From Hydrogenispora ethanolica (GTDB lineage Bacteria; Bacillota; UBA4882; UBA8346): a DNA stretch of 64,000 nt. Under the pieces are notes generated by a model. That model saw only the letters and a list, made by a program, of their open reading frames with translations, was not told the DNA's origin and ran no database searches. How positions within the stretch are numbered: the first letter of the stretch is position 1; each line of letters opens with the position of its first letter. Below, one piece after another: positions 41,687 through 50,736 of this stretch. The translations under genes and the position numbers were made by a program. Location: NCBI RefSeq assembly GCF_004340685.1, contig NZ_SLUN01000033.1:1-64000 (forward strand), read 5' to 3'.

Positions 41687-44089
41687 CTAAGCCCGCACCA
41701 TGGCTCCGTATGCCTGATTCAACGCCGTCAGCAGCTCGGTTTGGAGTTGATTGACCTCCACATCCGTCAGCGTCCGTTCCTTGGAGCGATATACTAATTT
41801 AAAGGCCAAACTCCGCATTCCTTCCGGAACTTGCTCTCCTTGATAGACATCGAAAAGTTCGACCCGTTCCACCAGATGTTTGGTGATCGTTTCGATCTTC
41901 GCGGCCACTTCCGCGGCAGGAACAGCTTTCGGGAGAACCAATGCCAGGTCCCGTTCCAAAGCCGGGAACTTTGGTAGCGCTTCGAAAACAATCTCGCTCT
42001 CCCGCAACGGAGCCAATAAAGATAGATCCAGCTCCATGACAAAGGCTTTTTTGGTGAGACCGTATTCGGCGGCAACATCCGGATGAACTTGACCGAACCA
42101 GCCGACGGACGTTCCTTTCACGAGAATCTCCGCCGCCTGACCGGGATGCAGAAAAGGTTGGGCCGAACGCTCCAGTGTAATCTGGGGTAAATGCAACCTG
42201 GCGAACAACGCTTCCAAGATCCCTTTCAAATCGTAAAAATCGACTTCCGCCCGGGACTGGTTCCAGCCATTCTCCCGCAACTGACCCATCAGACCAACGC
42301 TGAGATGGAGCGGTTCCTCCGGCAAGATTTCTCCGGATTTCGGCCGATAGATTCGGGCAAGTTCAAAGAAGGCCAAATTGGACTGGCGGCGTTTGGCGTT
42401 GAATGCCATGCATTCCAGCATGCTATGAATGAGGTTGGTTCGCATCGCCGCTTGCTCTTCGCTCAAGGGCACCAATAGATCCACGGTCCGAGACAAGGGA
42501 TCGTTCCCCGGAAGTTGTAAACGCTCGGAAACGTTTTTCGCATATAAACTATATGTTTTAATCTCCGATAACCCGATTCCCTGCAAACAGGAACGGCATT
42601 CGACCTCAAACCGTTGCAAAGGGGTAAGGCCCCCCGGTTGGCGACTCTCCGGAATTGTGGCCGGAATAAGATCGTAACCGTAAAGTCGGGCTACTTCTTC
42701 CGCCAAATCCGCAGTGAATGACACATCCGGCCGATAAGTCGGCACCGTGACTTCAAATTGCCCGGCTTGAGGTTCTAGCACCGAAAAACGGACCCGCTCC
42801 AGATAATTGCGGATCTCTGCCGGACTCAACGCAGTGCCGAGCCACTGGTTGATCGCCTTGGCCGAGGTATGGATGGTCACAGGTTCGATGGATTGCGGAT
42901 ATTGATCGATATATCCTTTGGCCACGGTCCCGGCTCCCAGCAATTCAATGAGGTGCATGGCCCGATTCATCGCGGTTAAGGTGCCATTGGGATCGATTCC
43001 CCGTTCAAAACGGAAGGAAGATTCGGTCTTCATCCCCAACTTGCTTGCGGTCTTCCGAATGCTGCGCGGTGCGAAATACGCCGCCTCAAACAAAATATTC
43101 ACCGTATCACTCCGGACTTCACTGCTTGCGCCGCCCATGACTCCAGCCACGCAGAGCGGTCCCCGGGGATCGGCGATCAACAATTCTCCGGCCTCAAGCT
43201 GCCGCTCCACATCATCCAGTGTCAGCAGTTTTTCACCATCCAGCGCTCGCCGAACAATGATGGCGTGTTCGGCGATGCGATCGTAATCAAAAGCATGCAA
43301 GGGTTGGTTGTATTCCAACATAATATAATTGGTGATGTCCACCACGTTATTGATCGGGCGCACTCCGGCGGCCTGCAACCGGCGCTGCATCCACTGCGGC
43401 GAAGGTTCGATCTTGACTCCGGTCACGATCCGCCCGATATACCGCGGACAAAGGTCGGGATCGCGGATCTCGATGGAAAGCCTGCCCTCTACCGGCGTGC
43501 CTTCTTCTTTCACCGTCGTAGAGCTGGGGACCATTTCACCCCCCAGAACCGCCGCAACTTCCCGGGCCACGCCGATCATTCCCAAGCAGTCCGAGCGGTT
43601 GGCGGTCAACTCCAATACCAGAATCTGGTCGGTTGCGCCCAATGCCTCCGCTACCGGAGTGCCGGGGACAAATCCGCTCTCAAAAACCCAGATTCCCGAC
43701 GATTCTTTCTCCAATCCCAACTCAGCGCCGGAGCAGAGCATCCCCTGGGAGAGCACTCCCTTAAAGTTGACTTCAGTGATCTCTTTCCCATCCGGCAAGG
43801 TGGCGCCCGGCAAGGCCAATGGCACCAAATCCCCGGTTTTCAAGTTTTTCGCGGCGGTAATCACTTGCTGTTGGCCCTGATCGGTCGCAACCTTTACGAT
43901 CAATAGATTATCGGCTTGCTCGTGCTTTGATAATTGAACCACTTGGGCCACAATCATATCGCGGTACTGTTCAGCCTGGTCTTCAATAGCCTCCACCGCA
44001 ATCCCGGACATCGTTAATTTCTCGGCCAATTCAGCCGCATTCAACTGGAAGGATACATATTCCCGCAGCCATTCTAATGAAACACGCAT
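41687..44089 (-). CDS. pheT: Phenylalanyl-tRNA synthetase beta subunit
   Basis: An 800-residue beta subunit of the heterotetrameric PheRS. Domains in order: N-terminal tRNA-binding EMAP-like domain (MIVAQVVQLSKHEQADNLLIV), B3/B4 editing region (ELTANRSDCLGMIGVAREVA), B5 (NNVVDITNYIMLEYNQPLHAFD), catalytic-like core and C-terminal anticodon-binding FDX-ACB domain. The ATG at 44089 (MRVSLEWLREYV) has GGAGG upstream; 69 bases of extra frame before it are not coding. It follows pheS by 82 bases and shares its T-box. Confidence 0.97.
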   Translation of the reverse strand: MRVSLEWLREYVSFQLNAAELAEKLTMSGIAVEAIEDQAEQYRDMIVAQVVQLSKHEQADNLLIVKVATDQGQQQVITAAKNLKTGDLVPLALPGATLPDGKEITEVNFKGVLSQGMLCSGAELGLEKESSGIWVFESGFVPGTPVAEALGATDQILVLELTANRSDCLGMIGVAREVAAVLGGEMVPSSTTVKEEGTPVEGRLSIEIRDPDLCPRYIGRIVTGVKIEPSPQWMQRRLQAAGVRPINNVVDITNYIMLEYNQPLHAFDYDRIAEHAIIVRRALDGEKLLTLDDVERQLEAGELLIADPRGPLCVAGVMGGASSEVRSDTVNILFEAAYFAPRSIRKTASKLGMKTESSFRFERGIDPNGTLTAMNRAMHLIELLGAGTVAKGYIDQYPQSIEPVTIHTSAKAINQWLGTALSPAEIRNYLERVRFSVLEPQAGQFEVTVPTYRPDVSFTADLAEEVARLYGYDLIPATIPESRQPGGLTPLQRFEVECRSCLQGIGLSEIKTYSLYAKNVSERLQLPGNDPLSRTVDLLVPLSEEQAAMRTNLIHSMLECMAFNAKRRQSNLAFFELARIYRPKSGEILPEEPLHLSVGLMGQLRENGWNQSRAEVDFYDLKGILEALFARLHLPQITLERSAQPFLHPGQAAEILVKGTSVGWFGQVHPDVAAEYGLTKKAFVMELDLSLLAPLRESEIVFEALPKFPALERDLALVLPKAVPAAEVAAKIETITKHLVERVELFDVYQGEQVPEGMRSLAFKLVYRSKERTLTDVEVNQLQTELLTALNQAYGAMVRA

Positions 44090-44171
44090 AACTTGTCTTC
44101 CTCCATCCTCTGTTATGAAGTCCCAAGTCCGTTTGCTTTTTTGAGAACCCTGAATCAACGAAAACCCAATT

Positions 44172-45191
44172 TTAGAATTGTGCTAAAAAGCGCAGATCGT
44201 TCTCATAAAAGACGCGGATATCACGAATATCGTATTTTAACATCGCGATCCGTTCAGCTCCCATGCCGAAGGCAAACCCGGTGAATCGTTCCGGATCATA
44301 TTGGGACATTTTGAGGACCAGTGGATGAACCGAGCCCGCTCCCATGATCTCCAACCAGCCGGTCCCTTTGCATACCCGGCAACCCTTGCCGCCGCAACCA
44401 CAGGAAACGTCGACCTCGGCGCTGGGTTCGGTGAACGGGAAATAACTGGGACGAAAACGAACCTTACGGTCGCTTCCAAACATCCGTTGCGCAAAGACTT
44501 CCAGAGTCCCTTTTAGATCGCCGAAGGTAATGCCTTCATCCACGACCATCCCTTCAATCTGGGTGAACATCGGCGAATGGGTGGCGTCCAATGCGTCGCG
44601 ACGGTAGACCCGTCCGGGAGCGATCACCCGGAACGGGTTGGGATATTGCTGTTCCATCGTTCGAATCTGGACCGGAGACGTATGGGTCCGTAACAGTACT
44701 TCCGGCGTGATGTACAGGGAGTCATGCATATCCCGGGCAGGATGGTCTTTGGGCAGGTTTAAAGCCTCAAAGTTATAATAGTCTTTTTCGACCTCGGGCC
44801 CCTCGGCAATCGAGAAACCCAGGCCGATGAAGATCTCGGCAATCTCATCCATCACCAGTTGAATGGGGTGCGGATGTCCCAAGCTTGGCCGACGTCCGGG
44901 CAGCAGTATATCGATTTCCTCAGCCGCCAATCGGGTTTGTTGTTCTTGTTTTGCCAAATTGTCACCGCGCTCGGCGATGGCCGCTTCAATCTGCTGGCGG
45001 ACTTCGTTGGCCAGTTCCCCAATGACCGGCCGCTCTTCGGGGGACAAGGCTCCCATCCCCCGCAAAATGGCAGTAAGCGATCCTTTTTTGCCTAAGTATT
45101 TGACGCGAATTTCATTCAACGCCGTACTCTGGACCGCTTGCGCGAGCTCCGCCAAAGCTTCCTGGCGTAACTTTTCCAGCTGCTCTTTCAT
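44172..45191 (-). CDS. pheS: Phenylalanyl-tRNA synthetase alpha subunit
   Basis: A 339-residue catalytic alpha subunit. An N-terminal coiled-coil ([16 protein letters not shown]) precedes the class II core: motif 2 ([21 protein letters not shown]), [19 protein letters not shown] and motif 3 ([16 protein letters not shown]). The ATG at 45191 has GGGGGT upstream. A four-cysteine pattern ([11 protein letters not shown]) in the core is a normal feature of many PheS. It is expressed under the phenylalanine T-box. Confidence 0.97.
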   Translation of the reverse strand: MKEQLEKLRQEALAELAQAVQSTALNEIRVKYLGKKGSLTAILRGMGALSPEERPVIGELANEVRQQIEAAIAERGDNLAKQEQQTRLAAEEIDILLPGRRPSLGHPHPIQLVMDEIAEIFIGLGFSIAEGPEVEKDYYNFEALNLPKDHPARDMHDSLYITPEVLLRTHTSPVQIRTMEQQYPNPFRVIAPGRVYRRDALDATHSPMFTQIEGMVVDEGITFGDLKGTLEVFAQRMFGSDRKVRFRPSYFPFTEPSAEVDVSCGCGGKGCRVCKGTGWLEIMGAGSVHPLVLKMSQYDPERFTGFAFGMGAERIAMLKYDIRDIRVFYENDLRFLAQF

Positions 45192-45220
45192 GTTTGTACC
45201 CCCAGTAATTGAAATATCCA

Positions 45221-45475
45221 AAAACAAAAAAACCTTTCATCCCACTCGGGACGAAAGGTTGATTTTCGTGGTACCACCCAAAAAATAACTCCGCAGGTAC
45301 AGAATGACTATACCCTCTCCCGCTAACGGTGGAGCTCCGTCGCGACCTACCTACTCCTCGTTCAGTCCGCAGCTTAAGAGGGAACTTCCCGACATCAGCC
45401 CGGGAAAGGGTCTCAGTCGTGCCCCTTCTCCCTGTAACCGGATAATGACGCGGTACTTTCCTCTGTCATCGCTTT
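45221..45475 (-). ncRNA. T-box leader (tRNA-Phe sensing) of pheST
   Basis: Minus strand. Stem I begins near 45475 (GCGATGACAGAGGAAAGTACC). The antiterminator bulge core GGTGGTACCACG is at 45266-45278. The terminator AACCTTTC-...-GAAAGGTT (45231-45260) is followed by a T-run. A Phe codon TTC lies at 45382-45384 within GGGAAGTTCCC, the likely specifier. When uncharged tRNA-Phe binds, read-through into pheST occurs. Confidence 0.9.
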
Positions 45476-45677
45476 ATGTTATTTTATTTGACCTAATTAA
45501 CTTAATGTCGTCCGCACAATCTCACGGTAAATTAAGTAGGCGGTGATGGAACCGGTCGTCTCAAAGACCCTCCAAAAAAATTCAGCCGATAACTTCACTT
45601 CAACATCATCCCTTCTTCACCGAGTGTTGTCGTGAAAAACGGTCACCGCAAAACCAACTTCATTATATCAAAGCCCT

Positions 45678-46481
45678 CTAACTTTTACAAGTATCCATAT
45701 TCAACCGCTGTCGGAGCGCTTCGTAGATTAAAATTCCCGCCGACACAGCTACATTCAATGATTCCGCCTTTCCAGGCTGGGGGATCAGAACATTTTGGAT
45801 GGAAAAATTTTCCCAATCCGGCGCTATTCCCCTCCCTTCACTACCGATCAGAATGAGCGTCGGCACTGTCAAATCCGCCTCAAAATAGGTCCGGTCCGCC
45901 CGCACATCGCCGGCTACCACCTGAATCCGTTTCTGTCCCGCCGCGGCAATGATACTGCCCGGAGGCTCATTGCGGAAGATCCTGACGTTAAAGATTCCAC
46001 CCATGCTGGAGCGAACGACTTTGCCTTGATAGGGATCGGCGGTTTTTGGAGTAAAAATCAATTTACGGATGCCGCTGGCCCAAGCAGTCCGAATGATCGT
46101 CCCGATGTTTCCCGGATCTTGAACCCCGTCCACAATCAGTCCCAGGCTTACATCGGACAAATCGAATTCCACCGGTGCTGGTAAGGGAAGCACGGCGATA
46201 ATTCCGGTTGGGCTTTCGGTTTCAGCCGCCCCCTTGAATACCGCTTCGTTCACCTCATATCCAGGCGCGACAGTTTGTAACCGTTCGAGCAGCTCTCTGC
46301 CTTCGACGCTCTCCCCTAACTTGGCTGTCCATAAATAAAACTGGACTTTCCATCCGGCCTGTAAAGCTTCCTGGACCAGATGGATTCCTTCGGCCAGAAA
46401 TAGCTTATGCTCATCCCGGCCCTTTTTATGGTGTAAACTCTTTACCAATTTTATCGTGGAATTCGAGTTGCTGGTAATCAA
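45678..46481 (-). CDS. SpoU/TrmH-family RNA 2'-O-methyltransferase
   Basis: A 267-residue SPOUT methyltransferase, probably acting on 23S rRNA or tRNA. An N-terminal substrate-binding domain (LFLAEGIHLVQEAL) precedes the knotted domain with the three SpoU motifs (DGVQDPGNIGTIIRTAWASG, LILIGSEGRGI, IPQPGKAESLNVAVSAGILIYE). The start is a TTG (46481) with GGAGG eight bases upstream. It often neighbours pheST in Bacillota, here upstream of the T-box. The exact target nucleotide is not predictable. Confidence 0.92.
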   Translation of the reverse strand: MITSNSNSTIKLVKSLHHKKGRDEHKLFLAEGIHLVQEALQAGWKVQFYLWTAKLGESVEGRELLERLQTVAPGYEVNEAVFKGAAETESPTGIIAVLPLPAPVEFDLSDVSLGLIVDGVQDPGNIGTIIRTAWASGIRKLIFTPKTADPYQGKVVRSSMGGIFNVRIFRNEPPGSIIAAAGQKRIQVVAGDVRADRTYFEADLTVPTLILIGSEGRGIAPDWENFSIQNVLIPQPGKAESLNVAVSAGILIYEALRQRLNMDTCKS

Positions 46482-46501
46482 AAGGATTCCTCCATAGTAA
46501 A

Positions 46502-46523
46502 GACGCAGGGTTATTCCTGCGTC
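46502..46523 (-). terminator. Hairpin between M48 protease and methyltransferase genes
   Basis: Perfect GACGCAGG/CCTGCGTC stem; minus-strand tail TTTACT is a weak U-run, so it may terminate only partially. Confidence 0.5.
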
Positions 46524-46570
46524 ATAATATTCGGATCAAATGTTAGTATCGGATAGATGTGCCGGATCCA

Positions 46571-47311
46571 TTACATGCTCTCGATCCGCTTGATCCGTTC
46601 CGAAGTGAGCGGATGGGTGGAGAAGAATTCATAAAACCGCGCCGTTCGTCCGGAATCATTGGCAGCCTCGTCCCGCCGCCAAAAATTGAGAAACTTATTT
46701 TTGCTGTATCCGGCTTCCCGCATCATCTGAACTCCCAACTTGTCCGCCTCATACTCGGCATCGCGACTGTAGCCAAGCTGCAGGAGGAGGATGGAAAGAT
46801 TGGCCATTCTAGAAAGAGTTTCGCGGCTTGAACCCTCGCCGGACCCCAGGGCCGCCGTAGCGACTGCCGTCATCCCCACGGAACGGGTGATCGCCTTGAT
46901 GCTATGCCGGCATTCCACATGAGCCAGTTCGTGACCCAGCACCCCCGCTAACTCATCGTCGCTTTGAACGACCTCCAGCAAGCCGGTGTTGACAAAGACA
47001 TATCCTCCGGGCAGCGCAAAAGCATTCACCGCCGGATCTTCCACCACCGTCAGGTGGTACTGGATCTCGCCCTTGCGGCGGGAAGTCTCGGTCAATCTGT
47101 GAAAGACGGCCTGCAATCGGCGATTCTCGACGGATGGTAACTGAACCGGTTCTTTGGTCGCCAGAATGGTTTCATAATTAAGATACCCAATCTCTTTTTC
47201 CAGGCCGAGCGAAATATTGTCGAAGACGGATTCGGCCCGGATGGTGGATCCGGAAACCATCAGTACCAGGAGCAGGAGCGCCATAAAGAGCGGCCATCGT
47301 TTCCGAAGCAT
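46571..47311 (-). CDS. M48-family zinc metalloprotease 1
   Basis: A 246-residue exported protease. The signal peptide (MLRKRWPLFMALLLLVLMVSG) is followed by an M48 domain: NAFALPGGYVFVNTGLL, the zinc site HELAH (residues 127-131) and the third ligand region YEADKLGVQMM. The C-terminus (FFSTHPLTSERIKRIESM) matches the BepA/LoiP-type family. The ATG at 47311 is chosen; the one at 47329 is part of the RBS. It lies downstream of a second M48 gene (47499) in the same orientation. It probably degrades or matures proteins outside the membrane. Confidence 0.92.
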   Translation of the reverse strand: MLRKRWPLFMALLLLVLMVSGSTIRAESVFDNISLGLEKEIGYLNYETILATKEPVQLPSVENRRLQAVFHRLTETSRRKGEIQYHLTVVEDPAVNAFALPGGYVFVNTGLLEVVQSDDELAGVLGHELAHVECRHSIKAITRSVGMTAVATAALGSGEGSSRETLSRMANLSILLLQLGYSRDAEYEADKLGVQMMREAGYSKNKFLNFWRRDEAANDSGRTARFYEFFSTHPLTSERIKRIESM

Positions 47312-47451
47312 CGGTTGTTCTTCCTCCATTTCAGTGGAGCTTCAGAGCTTCTACCCCCGTATAATTCTCCATCGCCGCCCGAGTTCCTTGTGGCCAAACC
47401 ATCCAGATTATGTAATCCGGGGACGGTTGTTTCGGTCAGAGCCGAGTCCAT

Positions 47452-47487
47452 AAGCGAACAGAGCCCATACAGAGGCTCCGTTCGCTT
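47452..47487. repeat. 14-bp-stem hairpin between the two M48 genes
   Basis: AAGCGAAC-A-GAGCC pairs with GGCTC-C-GTTCGCTT. The minus strand has no U-run after it; it may stabilise the upstream mRNA or act as a weak terminator. Confidence 0.55.
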
Positions 47488-47498
47488 TCCCGATCCTT

Positions 47499-48923
47499 TT
47501 AAAAACCCGTGTCCAGCTGAGCTTGGAGCTTGTCATAAGACTGTAAAAACTGATCGAGATTCTCAATCCGTTTTTCCGGAGCGGGATGAGTGGCGAAGAT
47601 CTTGTTAATGGCCGTAATTTTGGCTTGGCGCATGTCGATGAATCGTCCCATCAGCGTATGATAGACTCGGTAATCCAATCCCGCCTGTTTCAGGTGGGCC
47701 ACAGCTACCTCATCCGCTTCATTCTCCTGATCCCGGGAGTAACCGCGCAAGACCAGTTCGGCCATGACCACCGCCAGCACATTGGCGGCCTGGTTATTAT
47801 TGTTGTTATTATTGACCGCGATAAAGATGGAAGCGAGGAATGCGGCTGTAATGGCCTGCCGGTAGCGAATGACGGCATGCTTCTTTTCAAGATGGCCCAT
47901 CTCATGGGCAATCACCATGGCCATCTCGCTATCGGACTCGACGATGTCGATCAACCCTTTGGTCACATATATATAACCATTGGGCGAGCAAAACGCATTG
48001 ACTTCCTTGGTATCCAAGATCCGAAACTTGAAATCCACATTCTTGCGGTAACTGACCTTGAATAACGGCGCCGCCACCCGTTCCAGCCAAGCGATGAGCT
48101 GCGGATTCTGTTCCACCCGGTAATAATATTCGATGGTCCCGCACCCTTCGGCGCCCAGCGATTCTTCCAACGCCCGGTCCGCATAGTCGAAACTCTTATA
48201 ATCCGGGAAACAGATGGGGCAGGGGCGGTAACCGCGCTGTTCGGCCTCGGTCCGGCTATTGAAATTTTCCCTCACCGACTCCTGAGGCCCGTGATGGGTG
48301 TCGAGCAAGTGATATACCTTACTGGCCCGGTTTCCAAGAACCGGCGCGTCGAAAGAACGGATATTGCCGGCATTGAAATCGGTGCTCCCCACCCCAAAAC
48401 AATTGCTGAGCAATTGAGTCATCGAGTTGGTGAAGGCGGCCTCCGGCTTCCCCTCGCTGAAACCCTCGCCGCTATAATAGGTCTCCGAACCGTCCTTCGC
48501 GATCAGCCGCAATCCCAGCAAAAGCTGAAAAGCTTTTTTGGACTTTTCCCGCCGGATCTCGCTATACCCGTTAATCTCCAAAATCGCCAGTTGATCGACG
48601 CCGATCCGCGTGGTCATCCGGCTGTAATCCCGGTTGGTACAAAGGTTGGCGGCTTCATAATAACTGTCGAGTCCCTTGTTTTTTAAAAGATTGGCCGTGG
48701 CTTCCTCATCGATGAAACGAATTTCCGCCTGTTTCTTAACGGCCTTGGCGAACTCTTCATCCACGAGCCGGACCAGTTTGCCGCCGCTGACTTTATCAAC
48801 CCCGCTGTAGTTGTTGATGGCTAAAAGAGCCATGCTCGGTTGGCTCGCGCCCCAAGTTGGAACGGCAAACAGGATGAATAACCCGATCAACCACACCCAG
48901 TAACGAAATGAATTCCGATTCAT
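47499..48923 (-). CDS. M48-family metalloprotease 2 with inserted Cys domain
   Basis: A 474-residue exported protease. After the signal peptide (residues 1-26) comes a domain of about 170 residues resembling lipoprotein/CsgG-like curved sheets (MALLAINNYSGVDKVSGGKL...), function unknown. Residues 203-240 (VYHLLDTHHG, then AEQRGYRPCPICFPDY with C235 and C238) resemble the small Ada-type YH...C..C metal-binding motif. The M48 domain follows, with NAFCSPNGYIYVTKGL, HEMGH at 340-344 and ENEADEVAVAHL. It ends with THPAPEKRIENLDQFL. The ATG at 48923 is the natural start. The domain combination is unusual; see findings. Confidence 0.85.
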   Translation of the reverse strand: MNRNSFRYWVWLIGLFILFAVPTWGASQPSMALLAINNYSGVDKVSGGKLVRLVDEEFAKAVKKQAEIRFIDEEATANLLKNKGLDSYYEAANLCTNRDYSRMTTRIGVDQLAILEINGYSEIRREKSKKAFQLLLGLRLIAKDGSETYYSGEGFSEGKPEAAFTNSMTQLLSNCFGVGSTDFNAGNIRSFDAPVLGNRASKVYHLLDTHHGPQESVRENFNSRTEAEQRGYRPCPICFPDYKSFDYADRALEESLGAEGCGTIEYYYRVEQNPQLIAWLERVAAPLFKVSYRKNVDFKFRILDTKEVNAFCSPNGYIYVTKGLIDIVESDSEMAMVIAHEMGHLEKKHAVIRYRQAITAAFLASIFIAVNNNNNNNQAANVLAVVMAELVLRGYSRDQENEADEVAVAHLKQAGLDYRVYHTLMGRFIDMRQAKITAINKIFATHPAPEKRIENLDQFLQSYDKLQAQLDTGF

Positions 48924-49053
48924 GGATCGCGCCCTCCATATGTAAAAAATTCCAATAATTCAAATTGAAATTCGAGGTTCCACCCTATTTTCCTTTTTTC
49001 AAGAAGCAATTTTTGAATTTTTCATTTTTACGCGAGGGTACGGCCCCGGTCCG

Positions 49054-50007
49054 TCACTCTTCAGGCGCGTTTTTCCGGTATGCCTCCCAATCCTCTAGAA
49101 ACTCCCGGAAAAACAGTCCATAATACTCGGACGCAAATGCCGAGGAATGCGGGAGGATCAATATGTTGTCCAGTTCCCGGAGGGGGCTCTCCATTGGCAA
49201 GGGTTCCGCCTCGAATACATCCAGCGCGGCCCAGGCGATCTTTTGCTCCCGCAAGGCTTGATAAAGAGCAGTCTCGTCCAGGCAGTTGCCGCGGCCCACA
49301 TTATAAAGAGCGGCGCCGGGCTTCATCAATTCCAGCTCGGCCCGGCCGATCAAGCGATCGGTCGCCGCGACATGCGGCAGGATCAACACCAGATGATCGG
49401 CTTGGGGCAACACGGTCCGGAAATCTTCCAGAGCAACCACCCGGTCGACATCGGGGTAGGTCCCGCCCGCCACCCGTTTGATCCCGATGTTATACATTCC
49501 CAAAGCCTTGGTAAGCCGGGCCACATGTTGGCCGATATGGCCCAGCCCCATGATCAGGCAGGTCTGGTCGCGCAGCGTCCAAACCCGTCCGTGCAGCACC
49601 GTATCACACCATTGCACCGTCTTCTGCAACCGGTAGGCCGTTCCCAGCCCCCGGGCGGTGAAGAGCATCATTCCCAGTACCGTCTCGGCCATAATCCGGC
49701 CGTGAAACCGGCCGAAAGTCACCTGGATCCCGGCCTCCCGCAGTTCCCGTTCGGGAATGCGTTCCCGGCCCGCAGCATAGGAAGCCACCCATTTTAACCG
49801 GGGAGCTTGGGTCAGCCACTCTTTCCGGAAGACTGCCGCGATCGCGATCTCCGCCTGCGGTAAATCGTCTAAAAATTGTTCCGGAGTCTCCACATACCGG
49901 AAGTCAAAACCGCCGTCCGCCAGGCGTTGCGGAACCTCCGGCGGTACACAGGCGTAGTAACTGATGGAGCCGGGTTTAAAGCAGCAAAGCACCAATCGTC
50001 TCATCAT
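49054..50007 (-). CDS. D-2-hydroxyacid dehydrogenase
   Basis: A 317-residue NAD(P)-dependent dehydrogenase of the 2-hydroxyacid family. The Rossmann glycine motif (LIMGLGHIGQHVARLTKAL), the catalytic Arg (NVGRGNCLDETAL), Glu (DVFEAEPLP) and His (LPHSSAFASEYY) are all present. GRFHGRIMAETVLGMML is the usual helix before the NAD domain. The start is ATG 50007 or 50004; the RBS (GGTTGGTG) is weak. The substrate could be lactate, glyoxylate, phosphoglycerate-like or another 2-hydroxyacid. It is not obviously tied to its neighbours. Confidence 0.9.
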   Translation of the reverse strand: MMRRLVLCCFKPGSISYYACVPPEVPQRLADGGFDFRYVETPEQFLDDLPQAEIAIAAVFRKEWLTQAPRLKWVASYAAGRERIPERELREAGIQVTFGRFHGRIMAETVLGMMLFTARGLGTAYRLQKTVQWCDTVLHGRVWTLRDQTCLIMGLGHIGQHVARLTKALGMYNIGIKRVAGGTYPDVDRVVALEDFRTVLPQADHLVLILPHVAATDRLIGRAELELMKPGAALYNVGRGNCLDETALYQALREQKIAWAALDVFEAEPLPMESPLRELDNILILPHSSAFASEYYGLFFREFLEDWEAYRKNAPEE

Positions 50008-50203
50008 CGTTTCACCAACCGTTTGATCATTTGTTTCCGTCCCATTTTCCATATTCTCTGGGTTTTTCCCTGCCGGGATCCTCTGATAATTTGATGAAAT
50101 CCTATTCCCAACAAAGTGATTTTTACGATTTCGAGATGATTTTCGACTTTTTCTTCTTACCCTATCAACTACCGAAACCGCTGCTTGGGGGAATCACCCA
50201 AAA

Positions 50204-50248
50204 TGAGCATGAAAAAACCCACCGGCCCCAATGGACCAAGCGGGTTAA
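50204..50248 (-). terminator. Terminator of rnpB
   Basis: Minus strand: AACCC...GGGTT with inner GGTCC/GGGCC pairing, followed by TTTTTT, directly after the RNase P RNA. Confidence 0.75.
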
Positions 50249-50253
50249 TCAGT

Positions 50254-50632
50254 AATAACTGTCTCTATAAGCCGAGTTCTGTACCCTTGCGGGCGGCAAC
50301 CATTTATCTACGATGCCGGTTGCCCGGCACCTCTAGCGACCAACCCGGGAGAAAAGCGGGCCACTTTAGCTCTCCCCTATTTGGTCTTGCTCCGGATGGG
50401 GTTTTCCAAGCCAGCCGATTCCTCGACTGCTGGTGCGCTCTTACCGCACCTTTTCAGCATTGCCATGAAACCTTGCGGCCATTCGGCGTCTTCTTTTCTG
50501 CGGCACTTTCCGTGGGGTCGCCCCCCCTGGACGTTATCCAGCATCCTGCCCTATGGAGCTCGGACTTTCCTCAGATCATACGACCCGCGGTCACCCGAGA
50601 CAGTTATCCATCGACTCGCTCCTGACGGATGA
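50254..50632 (-). ncRNA. rnpB: RNase P RNA
   Basis: Catalytic RNA of RNase P, which makes the 5' ends of tRNAs. Minus strand: the conserved GAGGAAAGTCCGAGCTCC (near 50560-50577) and, at the 3' end, ACAGAACTCGGCTTAT (50265-50280) are the universal core blocks. Helix P1 is formed by ATAACTGTCTC (50597-50607) and GAGACAGTTAT (50255-50265). The mature 5' end is near 50608; about 25 bases of leader may be included in the given span. Size (about 355 nt core) is normal. Confidence 0.95.
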
Positions 50633-50641
50633 GCGAAACTT

Positions 50642-50670
50642 AGTTTACCATATCAAAACGTTTCTGTCAA
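50642..50670 (-). promoter_or_regulatory. Promoter of rnpB
   Basis: -35 TTGACA (50665-50670) and -10 TAAACT (50642-50647) with a 17-bp spacer, a near-consensus vegetative promoter. Confidence 0.85.
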
Positions 50671-50736
50671 AGGGAGATTATTCCCAGTGGTCCGGTTCCC
50701 GTCCTGCTGGGGCGCGACGGGAACCGCGAACCGAAT

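Noticed and set aside
49054-50007. D-lactate dehydrogenase partner of the BMC racemase
   Set aside because: The family covers many 2-hydroxyacids and the gene lies about 29 kb away in an unrelated neighbourhood; the link would be speculation.
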